From: Bacteroides sp.
GTDB lineage: Bacteria > Bacteroidota > Bacteroidia > Bacteroidales > Bacteroidaceae
Reading direction: 5' to 3'
NCBI GenBank assembly: GCA_030529405.1
Contig: JAUMWZ010000041.1
Coordinates: 4,000 to 10,296, forward strand
DNA: 6,297 nucleotides
Shown here piece after piece: positions 1 through 6,060 of this stretch. Position 1 is the first letter of the stretch. Each line of letters begins with the position of its first letter. The notes beneath the pieces are model-generated. The model searched no databases and was not told the origin of the DNA. It was given only the letters and a program-made list of their open reading frames with translations. Both the position numbers and the translations under genes were made by a program.

Positions 1-48
1 TATATAGCTGATTTGCAAACTATATATACTTGACTTGCAAACTGTATA
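1..48. repeat. Left-edge copy of the 22-bp TATATATA tandem repeat (array A)
   Basis: Two consecutive 22-bp units are visible: 1-20, which lacks its first two bases because the window starts inside it, and 21-42 (TATATATA + CTTGACTTGCAAAC). A third TATATATA-like block (TGTATACA, 43-50) follows in phase, after which the similarity fades. The TTGCAAAC cores at 13-20 and 35-42 are exactly 22 bp apart. The array starts mid-unit, so it probably continues to the left outside the window. It lies about 35-40 bp beyond the stop codon of the helicase-nuclease gene. The same unit recurs at 3288-3375 and 5947-6056. No clear hairpin plus T tract marks a terminator for the helicase gene here. The function is unknown. 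Confidence 0.8.
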
Positions 49-81
49 CAATCAAGAAATGGATTTATAATAGCCTATTGA

Positions 82-3000
82 CTAAACATTTACTATCTCT
101 CCGTCATCTACATACCACAAATAGCCTCGTACATCTTCATATCCCATTTTGGTCAATAGCTGTTTATAGTCTTCTATCTGCTTCTTATATTTATTTGAAG
201 GCTTGGCAAACTTGAAATCAACAATGATTGCCTGCTTGCCTTTAATCATCACTCTGTCCGGACGCTTACGAATGAACTCATTACCCTCTATGGTTAGTAT
301 CTCACATTCATTAAACAACTGCCAATCAGAGCTATACCAATCTGAAACCTTAGGATTGTTTATGGCGTTGAAAGCAAGTGTTTCCACCTCTTTTCTCTCT
401 TCTCCACTCTTGATTATACCCATTTTTACGAAGTTATCTACCGATTTTGGTATGTCGTCCTTACATCGTATGGTGGAGAAAAGACTATGCAACATCTTCC
501 CACGATTGATGTATTGAGAGTCAAAAGTGGTTTCTTCATCTCCTTTTATAAACTTGGCTGAGTTGTTAGACTGCTTAAACTTCGACTGTCTGTTACTACA
601 ATACATTCCAACAGTTCTCATTTCTGCCCTCTGCTCAAGTTTATTTGTGCTTTGTTTCTTCTCTTTTTGCTCTACACCCATAAGCTCTCCAACCTCATAA
701 ACACCTTCGTCAAGACTCACACCCTCTTCACTGCAAACACTCAGCATAGACGAATATAGCACAGTAGATATGCTATTGTCTGTTTTTTCAATAGCAGACC
801 ACACGAAAAGATTCTTACCTGCACGTGTGAAAGCAACATACAGCAGATTGAGATTGTCTACATATATCTGCATCTTCTCGTTTAGATATTCCTCACTATA
901 TACAGAGTTTTCCATCTTTTTATCATAAGATATTGGCATATACTCTATCTCTTTGAAGTCATCATCTTTTACCTTACACCAAAGAATAGGTTTGTTGCGA
1001 CTGCTTTCAAAACGCCAATCGCAGAAAGGTATCAACACCGTGTGAAACTCTAATCCTTTAGATTTATGTATAGAAACTATTCTTATGCCATCAACCTGCT
1101 CATTCGGTATGGTCTTTGACGATAGATTGTCTTCCCAGTATTTTATAAATGCGCTCAAGTCTATATCGTTATTGCGCAAATACTCTATCACTGAGTCGAA
1201 GAATGAGAAGATATAAGGGTCTTGTCCAGATACTTTTTGAAGTTCAAAAATCTTATACAGTTCCTCAATCAAGTCGTATAAAGGCATCTGTTTAAGAGAA
1301 TTCATTCGCTCAAAAAAGTCTGTTGGTATGAACGAAGTAGATTGTCTGTTGTAAAGAATACTATTAACATCGTCGCCAACACTATTACCCAAAACGCCTT
1401 TCTGATATGACAAAGCAATCTGAGATAGAGATATTTCGTCTTTATTGTCTGCAATGTAGCGCAAACAATCCATCAGTAGATTGACAGACAAAGAAGAGTC
1501 TAAACGGAAAGCCTCATTAGACACCACCTTATAACCGCATTCTTTTTCCAAAAACGATGCTACTTCTGGTATCACTCTGTTATATCTTATGAGAATGGCC
1601 ACGTCTTGTTGGCGAATACCTGATGCAAAGATTCGCTCCAACTGCTCCTTCATTGAGGCGAAAGTTAATGATTGGTAGTCGTCTGTTTGTTTAGCGTTTT
1701 TCTCGAAAAACTGCACGCGTACGTATCCGTTACTATTTGTTTTCGGTGTCTTTTGTACTACATCTCGATATGCATTGATAAGTTCTGTGTGCTGACTGTC
1801 TACATTCTTGATGCAATGTGTGAAGACTTTGTTGTTAAACTGTATTACATTCGATTCACTTCGTCTATTAGTGTCGAGTGTTCTAACATCAACTTCCACG
1901 TGATTGACATTATCTTCCAAGTTGTTTAATATCTTCCAGTCGCTGTTTCTCCAACGATAGATTGATTGCTTAACATCGCCTACAATAAGACTGTTGTTAT
2001 TTTGGTGCGAAAGTGCTTCAAATAGCAGGATTTTGAAGTTTCGCCACTGCATCATACTAGTATCTTGAAACTCATCAATCATAATATGTTTGATGTTTGT
2101 TCCTATCTTTTCATAGACAAACGATGAATCTTCGTCTTGTATGATGCTATGAAGTAGCATGTTAGTGTCAGACAGTAGAATTTGATTCTTTTCTTTATTG
2201 AAAAGTCGTATCTCTTTGTCTATGTGGGCAATCAGCTGGAGATTGTTTATGTTTTTAAGTGAAAGTTCGCAAGTGTTGTATATATACGACATCTTCTTAC
2301 GCATTTCTTCTGTCGCAATCAGATGAGGCATAAGGTGCGAACTGACTACACTTATTATTTCTAGTCTTCTTTCGTTGGTTTTTGTTACCCATTCTTCTGG
2401 CGTGTCAAGACAAGATTCTACAGTTTTGTTTACTATATCGTTGTCTATATTTCCATTCTTTAGTTTGCGGTAGTAGCTACTTATTCCACGCACTGCACCT
2501 CCTTTGAAGTCGCTGTCTTTAAGATTGTTTTGCTTCAATAGTGAATAGAACTCATCGCAAGCATCACTCATTTTCTGCAATACTTCTTTACGCACATCGG
2601 TCAAGTGCTTCTTATATCTGACAATAATATCAGTATCGTATACATTGTCACGTAGTTTTTTGCCAATCTCGGCATAGTCTTCGTTGAATATGTTCATAGA
2701 GAACTTATTCATTTCTTCTGTTACGTTCCACTTCTTTCCGTCGTCAATCTTATCTCTGATATAGTTCATCACAACAGTAAGCAGTGGACTCTTTGAGTCG
2801 AGTTTATGCAACATATTGTCGATAGAGTTAGCAACTATGTCTTCTTTCTTCAACTCTATGTTCATGTTTGGACTTAGCTCTAGCTCTCGTGCAAGGTTTC
2901 TCATCACGGATTGAAAGAATGAATCAATCGTTTCAATACGAAACTTTCCGTAGTCGTGTATGATGTTATGCAATGCTTTTGCTGCATTCTCTCTGATACG

Positions 3001-3252
3001 TCTTTCGCTATATTGGGTGTCTTCTTTTATCTTATTGAAGTAAGGTTCTGATTCGTCATTGGCTGTAGATATGCCATATAGCTGATTGAGTATTCTCTCT
3101 TTCATCTCTGCCGTAGCCTTGTTCGTGAAAGTAACGGCAAGTATATTCTTATAGACAGTAGGGTCTTCAATAAGCAGTTTTATATATTCTATGGCAAGAG
3201 TAAAGGTTTTACCAGAGCCAGCAGAGGCTTTATAGACAAGGAGCTTTCCCAT
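82..3252 (-). CDS. AddA/RecB-type UvrD-family helicase with C-terminal PD-(D/E)XK nuclease
   Basis: This 1056-residue cytoplasmic protein is an ATP-dependent superfamily 1A helicase fused to a nuclease, the architecture of AddA and RecB, which process double-strand DNA ends for recombination. Visible motifs: Walker A ASAGSGKT (9-16, Lys15); motif Ia AVTFTNKA (39-46); TIDSFF (108-113); motif II MIDEFQDTS (391-399, Asp393/Glu394); motif III VGDVKQSIYRWR (424-435); motif IV around NRRS (462-465); motif V IVSIHKSKGLEF (725-736); motif VI LLYVAFTRAGKNL (803-815). The nuclease motifs are also complete: GKMLHSLF with His922, RPDRV with Asp999, VDFKF with Asp1012 and Lys1014, and QIEDY with Gln1025 and Tyr1029. 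Both activities should therefore be intact. The start is firm: an in-frame TAA directly precedes the ATG and the ATP-binding loop begins within ten residues. There is no Shine-Dalgarno sequence. The length is slightly below that of Firmicutes AddA (about 1230). AddA works with AddB, which is not in the window but could lie just left of it. I leave the symbol blank because AddA and RecB cannot be told apart from this gene alone. Confidence 0.93.
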   Translation of the reverse strand: MGKLLVYKASAGSGKTFTLAIEYIKLLIEDPTVYKNILAVTFTNKATAEMKERILNQLYGISTANDESEPYFNKIKEDTQYSERRIRENAAKALHNIIHDYGKFRIETIDSFFQSVMRNLARELELSPNMNIELKKEDIVANSIDNMLHKLDSKSPLLTVVMNYIRDKIDDGKKWNVTEEMNKFSMNIFNEDYAEIGKKLRDNVYDTDIIVRYKKHLTDVRKEVLQKMSDACDEFYSLLKQNNLKDSDFKGGAVRGISSYYRKLKNGNIDNDIVNKTVESCLDTPEEWVTKTNERRLEIISVVSSHLMPHLIATEEMRKKMSYIYNTCELSLKNINNLQLIAHIDKEIRLFNKEKNQILLSDTNMLLHSIIQDEDSSFVYEKIGTNIKHIMIDEFQDTSMMQWRNFKILLFEALSHQNNNSLIVGDVKQSIYRWRNSDWKILNNLEDNVNHVEVDVRTLDTNRRSESNVIQFNNKVFTHCIKNVDSQHTELINAYRDVVQKTPKTNSNGYVRVQFFEKNAKQTDDYQSLTFASMKEQLERIFASGIRQQDVAILIRYNRVIPEVASFLEKECGYKVVSNEAFRLDSSLSVNLLMDCLRYIADNKDEISLSQIALSYQKGVLGNSVGDDVNSILYNRQSTSFIPTDFFERMNSLKQMPLYDLIEELYKIFELQKVSGQDPYIFSFFDSVIEYLRNNDIDLSAFIKYWEDNLSSKTIPNEQVDGIRIVSIHKSKGLEFHTVLIPFCDWRFESSRNKPILWCKVKDDDFKEIEYMPISYDKKMENSVYSEEYLNEKMQIYVDNLNLLYVAFTRAGKNLFVWSAIEKTDNSISTVLYSSMLSVCSEEGVSLDEGVYEVGELMGVEQKEKKQSTNKLEQRAEMRTVGMYCSNRQSKFKQSNNSAKFIKGDEETTFDSQYINRGKMLHSLFSTIRCKDDIPKSVDNFVKMGIIKSGEERKEVETLAFNAINNPKVSDWYSSDWQLFNECEILTIEGNEFIRKRPDRVMIKGKQAIIVDFKFAKPSNKYKKQIEDYKQLLTKMGYEDVRGYLWYVDDGEIVNV

Positions 3253-3287
3253 TTATGACAACAAGTGTTTATTGTGTTTTTTCAGTT

Positions 3288-3375
3288 TATATATACTTTG
3301 ATAATAAACGATATATAGTCTACTTTCAAACTGTATATGGTTTGCAAGTTGAGTATATATGGTTTAGAAACCAAG
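3288..3375. repeat. Middle copy of the 22-bp TATATATA tandem repeat (array B), with an inverted unit
   Basis: Four units follow in strict 22-bp phase: 3288-3309 (TATATATA + CTTTGATAATAAAC), 3310-3331 (GATATATA + GTCTACTTTCAAAC), 3332-3353 (TGTATATG + GTTTGCAAGTTGAG) and 3354-3375 (TATATATG + GTTTAGAAACCAAG). In the third unit the spacer runs in the opposite direction: GTTTGCAAGT is the reverse complement of ACTTGCAAAC, while the TATATA blocks keep their phase. Units two and three can therefore pair as a hairpin (3323-3331 with 3340-3348, one mismatch). The fourth spacer begins with a short palindrome, GGTTTAGAAACC (3361-3372). The array lies upstream of the helicase-nuclease start, between it and the candidate promoter at 3442-3472, so it may be transcribed as part of the leader. 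The function is unknown. Confidence 0.8.
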
Positions 3376-3396
3376 AAAAGTAATTACACATTTCAA

Positions 3397-3431
3397 TTTA
3401 GCATAAACACGAAGTGAAATATTATGCTAAA
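3397..3431 (-). other. Perfect 10-bp inverted repeat, candidate stem-loop at the 5' end of the helicase leader RNA
   Basis: TTTAGCATAA (3397-3406) and TTATGCTAAA (3422-3431) are perfect reverse complements separated by 15 nt. Inside the loop, CAC (3408-3410) and GTG (3414-3416) can pair again. No T tract follows on either strand, so it does not look like an intrinsic terminator. If transcription of the helicase gene starts about 5-7 nt after the candidate -7 box at 3442-3449, this stem would sit at the very 5' end of the transcript. Such stems can protect mRNA, but a protein-binding operator is an equal possibility. The pairing is seen directly; the role is inference. Confidence 0.5.
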
Positions 3432-3441
3432 GAATGTCGTA

Positions 3442-3472
3442 CAAATGTAAATAAAAAGGGACTATCTACAAA
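3442..3472 (-). promoter_or_regulatory. Candidate Bacteroidota-type promoter for the helicase-nuclease gene
   Basis: On the minus strand, TACATTTG (3442-3449) matches the Bacteroidota -7 consensus TAnnTTTG. A TTTG (3469-3472) lies 19 nt upstream, where the -33 element belongs. Transcription would start near 3435 and give a leader of roughly 180 nt containing the 3397-3431 stem and array B. The -33 element falls inside the stem of the dsbD terminator, so terminator and promoter overlap. Both elements are short and could match by chance in AT-rich DNA; the correct spacing and position before a gene raise the likelihood. Confidence 0.5.
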
Positions 3473-3497
3473 CTGTTTTCAAGTTGTAGATAGTCCC
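3448..3497 (-). terminator. Rho-independent terminator of the Dabb-dsbD operon
   Basis: GGGACTATCTACAA (3458-3471) and TTGTAGATAGTCCC (3484-3497) form a perfect 14-bp stem around a 12-nt loop. Skipping A3472 adds two more pairs (3473-3474 with 3482-3483). Read on the minus strand, the stem is followed at once by TTTTTATTT (complement of 3449-3457), the T tract of an intrinsic terminator. It lies about 54 nt past the dsbD stop codon. There is no comparable T tract on the plus-strand side, so it acts in the minus direction. A weaker imperfect hairpin without a T tract (3519-3539) lies between it and dsbD. Confidence 0.88.
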
Positions 3498-3551
3498 AAT
3501 GTGAGATATAGTCAGTTTGGCTGTGCTAAATGCTTAGCCTATTGGTATATA

Positions 3552-5582
3552 CTACCTTTTGTTGTACTTCTCTAATCCCTTTTCCAAGAAGTTAATGTAA
3601 TTCTTAACGTCTTTATCGTAAGAGTATGAGCTAGTAAGTGGCTTTCCTTCATTGTCAATCAACACATAAAATGGTTGTGCGTTAGCACCAAACTTAACGC
3701 GTTGTAAGTAGCTCCACTTATCGCCTACTGTACGAAGTTTTGTTGTTTTACCGTTTTCTTCCACCTGAAGTATTTCTGGTAATGCTTCTTTTTCGTCTAC
3801 ATAAAGAGTTATAAGAACATACTTCTCTGTCATGATTTCTCTCACTCTGTCGTCAGTCCATACTGATGCTTCCATCTCACGGCAGTTTACACAGCCGTAG
3901 CCAGTGAAGTCTAACATTACAGGAAGATTATTAGCTTTTGCGTAAGCCATACCTTCTTCGTAGTCCTTAAACTTAGCATGAACTTCTTTTGTATATAGGT
4001 TGAAGTCTTGTGTGTACATCGGAGGCGAGAAAGCACTTATCGCTTTAAGCGGTGCACCCCATAAACCTGGAACCATGTAAACAGCAAATGAAAGAGAGAT
4101 AAGCCCTAGGAAGAAACGAGATACGCTCACTTTATTGTCATCATCATCATGAGGGAACTTGATTTTGCCTAACAAATAAACTCCAAGTAAAGCGAATATC
4201 ACAATCCAAAGAGCTAGGAATGTTTCGCGGTCTAATATTCTCCAACCGTAAGCCAAGTCTGCAACAGAAAGGAACTTTAGAGCAAATGCAAGTTCAAGGA
4301 AACCTAATGTTACCTTTATTGTATTCATCCAACCTCCTGACTTAGGCATAGACTTAAGCAAAGAAGGGAATAATGCGAAGAAAGTAAACGGCAATGCAAG
4401 TGCAAGAGCAAAACCAAACATACCGATAGCAGGCATAATTATGCTACCAGAAGTAGATGCTTCTACTAACAACACACCAATGATTGGTCCTGTACAAGAG
4501 AAAGAAACCAAAGAAAGTGTGAATGCCATCAAGAAAATGCTTAGTAACCCTGTTGTTGCTTCAGCCTTACTGTCTATCGCGTTTGTCCACTTTGAAGGTA
4601 GAGTTAATTCAAAGGCTCCGAAGAAAGAAGCAGCAAATACCACCAACATCAAGAAGAAGAAGATATTGAATGTAGCACTTGTTGAAAGGTCATTCAATGC
4701 ACTTGCTCCCATGATTGTAGTTATTGTCAAACCAAGTGTTAAGTATATAACTATAATTGATATACCGTAAGTAACTGCATCTTTAAGACCCTTAGTCTTG
4801 TCTTTACTTCTCTTTAAGAAGAAACTAACTGTCATTGGAATTATAGGCCATACACATGGTGTCAAAAGAGCAATGAATCCACCTAAGAAACCTGCAAGGA
4901 AAATGTACCACCAAGTCACACTTTGTTCTTTCTCGAATGATTTTAGTTCGCTAATTACTGGTTTCCACAAGTCGTTTGTAACTTGAGGTGTTTCTGCTGT
5001 AGCAGATACTTCTGCTGTTTGCTCTGTTGTTTCTGGTTCTGTTTTTACAGGTTCAGCAGCTGGTTCTTCCACCTTTTGTGGTTCTGCAATCTTTGCTGGA
5101 GTTTCTGTTTGTTTAGGTTTAGCAGCCACAGTAGCTTTACCCGTATATCTGAACTCTACTTGCGAAGGAGGCAAACAGTTCTCATCGTTGCAAGCACCAT
5201 ATTGCATATATCCTTCAATGTGATAATCTCCTCCGGTAAGTTTGATGCGTTGTACGAAGCCAGCACTATTTTCAAAGAACTTAACTTTCATACCAAACAT
5301 ATCGTCAAACTTCTCAATTTCTTTTCCAACAGGCTTTAGTGTTCCCACCAATTCAGCACCGCTTATTTTGTCAAGATTGAATGATGCAGATGTTGGTCCA
5401 CCTTTTTGTTGTCCTACTGAATACAGATGCCAACCGCTTTCAATAACTGCATTGAAAACAATTTCTACTTCTGTTTCTGAAACTTTCTTAAGTTCTTGGG
5501 TGAACTTAATAGGATTGTGCATCTGTGAGAAAGCTGTTACAGCAATCACAGAAAGTAAAAAAGAAAGTAATGTTTTTTTCAT
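3552..5582 (-). CDS. dsbD: Thiol:disulfide interchange protein DsbD (membrane electron transporter)
   Basis: This 676-residue protein carries reducing equivalents from cytoplasmic thioredoxin across the inner membrane to periplasmic disulfide proteins. Residues 1-20 form a signal peptide ending AFSQ. The N-terminal DsbD domain (about 21-150) holds the redox pair Cys131 and Cys136 in GACNDENCLPP. A Pro/Glu/Thr/Ala-rich linker (about 155-203) leads to a membrane domain of about eight helices (roughly 224-508). This domain contains Cys243 in LLTPCVWPIIP and Cys363 in SFSCTGPIIG, the two cysteines of the transmembrane relay. The C-terminal thioredoxin-like domain (about 525-676) has the active site Cys564-Val-Asn-Cys567 and a likely cis-proline at Pro637. 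All six catalytic cysteines of the three-domain DsbD family are present, so the protein should be functional. An in-frame TAG two codons upstream and the signal peptide fix the start. The gene follows the Dabb gene after 22 bp and ends at a strong terminator, which suggests one transcript. Likely clients are periplasmic thioredoxin-like proteins or cytochrome c maturation factors, but none is seen here. Confidence 0.96.
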   Translation of the reverse strand: MKKTLLSFLLSVIAVTAFSQMHNPIKFTQELKKVSETEVEIVFNAVIESGWHLYSVGQQKGGPTSASFNLDKISGAELVGTLKPVGKEIEKFDDMFGMKVKFFENSAGFVQRIKLTGGDYHIEGYMQYGACNDENCLPPSQVEFRYTGKATVAAKPKQTETPAKIAEPQKVEEPAAEPVKTEPETTEQTAEVSATAETPQVTNDLWKPVISELKSFEKEQSVTWWYIFLAGFLGGFIALLTPCVWPIIPMTVSFFLKRSKDKTKGLKDAVTYGISIIVIYLTLGLTITTIMGASALNDLSTSATFNIFFFLMLVVFAASFFGAFELTLPSKWTNAIDSKAEATTGLLSIFLMAFTLSLVSFSCTGPIIGVLLVEASTSGSIIMPAIGMFGFALALALPFTFFALFPSLLKSMPKSGGWMNTIKVTLGFLELAFALKFLSVADLAYGWRILDRETFLALWIVIFALLGVYLLGKIKFPHDDDDNKVSVSRFFLGLISLSFAVYMVPGLWGAPLKAISAFSPPMYTQDFNLYTKEVHAKFKDYEEGMAYAKANNLPVMLDFTGYGCVNCREMEASVWTDDRVREIMTEKYVLITLYVDEKEALPEILQVEENGKTTKLRTVGDKWSYLQRVKFGANAQPFYVLIDNEGKPLTSSYSYDKDVKNYINFLEKGLEKYNKR

Positions 5583-5604
5583 ATTCTATAATAAGTCTAT
5601 TAAA

Positions 5605-5904
5605 TTACAACTGATAGTCTACACACGCTCTGTTTTCTTTGTAGTCTGCTAAAATCTTGGCTGCCTCTACGTGTGCCTTGTGTGTAGCATATTTCTTCAC
5701 ATCATCAAGTGTCTTGAAGGTGCTGTTCAAAGCTATTTCCCAACTCTCTGCTTCATTGATATTGATTCCGACCTCTATATCTACTATCTCATCAATAACT
5801 CCTTTTAGTGCTTCAATGGCTTTTTTGAAGTCATTTGCTACTCTTAGCTTTTCTTCTTTGCTAACGCTTTCCTTCAACTTGAATAAAACAACGTGTCTAA
5901 TCAT
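5605..5904 (-). CDS. Dabb-family (stress-responsive alpha/beta barrel) small protein
   Basis: This 99-residue cytoplasmic protein resembles the Dabb family: dimeric ferredoxin-like alpha/beta barrels that include plant stress-responsive proteins and many bacterial members of unknown role. The family opening MIRHVVLFKLK (1-11) is present, followed by a long helix (about 15-34), a strand with VDIEVGIN (41-48), a SWEIALNSTF strand (54-63) and the typical TLDDVKKYATHKAHVE segment (65-80, with Tyr72, His75 and His78). I chose the ATG at 5904 because the family motif begins there. A TTG four codons upstream (5916) would give 103 residues but adds nothing resembling the family. There is no Shine-Dalgarno sequence, only AACAAAAGT before the ATG. 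It is the first gene of a probable operon with dsbD, 22 bp downstream. The substrate and function cannot be read from the sequence, and whether the pairing with dsbD has meaning is open. Confidence 0.88.
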   Translation of the reverse strand: MIRHVVLFKLKESVSKEEKLRVANDFKKAIEALKGVIDEIVDIEVGININEAESWEIALNSTFKTLDDVKKYATHKAHVEAAKILADYKENRACVDYQL

Positions 5905-5946
5905 ACTTTTGTTCAATTTAGTATTGTTTTTACTTGTGAAACTAAC

Positions 5947-6056
5947 TATATATAGTTTACTTCGCAGTTATATATAACTGACTTTTAATTTATATATAGC
6001 TGACTTGCAAACTATATATAACTGATTTTTCACTTATATATAAAGACAAATGCAAA
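5947..6056. repeat. Best-preserved copy of the 22-bp TATATATA tandem repeat (array C)
   Basis: Five units in unbroken 22-bp phase each begin with a perfect TATATATA: 5947-5968 (+ GTTTACTTCGCAGT), 5969-5990 (+ ACTGACTTTTAATT), 5991-6012 (+ GCTGACTTGCAAAC), 6013-6034 (+ ACTGATTTTTCACT) and 6035-6056 (+ AAGACAAATGCAAA, most diverged). The 14-bp spacers share ACTGAC or CTGA and often TTGCAAAC, but vary much more than the TATATATA blocks. The third unit is the closest to the family consensus. The array lies upstream of the Dabb start, and its right end overlaps a candidate -7 box (6053-6060). Unlike CRISPR spacers, these spacers are related to one another, and the repeat is far too short. I do not recognise the family. 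Confidence 0.9.
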
Positions 6057-6060
6057 AGTA
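6053..6060 (-). promoter_or_regulatory. Candidate -7 promoter element for the Dabb-dsbD operon
   Basis: TACTTTTG on the minus strand matches the Bacteroidota -7 consensus TAnnTTTG. It would start transcription near 6046 and place nearly all of array C in a leader of about 140 nt before the Dabb ATG. No TTTG or TTG is found at the expected -33 distance (around 6080-6083), so support rests on one short motif at the edge of the repeat array. Confidence 0.3.

Noticed and set aside
30..215. Plus-strand open frame of 61 codons spanning the left-edge array
   Set aside because: It overlaps the 3' end of the helicase-nuclease gene and the repeat array, and its translation resembles no known family.
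3519..3539. Imperfect hairpin (GGCTGTGC with GCTTAGCC) just past the dsbD stop codon
   Set aside because: It has one wobble and one mismatch and no T tract; the much stronger hairpin at 3458-3497 explains termination.
4441..4770. Open frame of 109 codons on the plus strand
   Set aside because: It is antisense to the membrane domain of dsbD, whose cysteines and helices are unmistakable. The plus-strand translation has no recognisable family features.
4983..5339. Plus-strand open frame encoding a cysteine- and phenylalanine-rich peptide
   Set aside because: It is the antisense reading of the Pro/Glu/Thr linker codons of dsbD; the Cys/Phe richness follows from that composition.
5905..5916. TTG start four codons upstream for the Dabb gene
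   Set aside because: The family motif begins at the ATG at 5904, and a rare start codon with no supporting ribosome-binding site is less likely.
5657..5977. Plus-strand open frame with a serine/leucine-rich, membrane-like translation
   Set aside because: It is antisense to the Dabb gene and runs into the repeat array. Hydrophobic shadows are expected opposite Lys/Glu-rich coding sequence.
5947..6056. CRISPR array
   Set aside because: The constant block is only 8 bp, the period is only 22 bp, and the 14-bp spacers are related to one another; there is no leader or cas gene.
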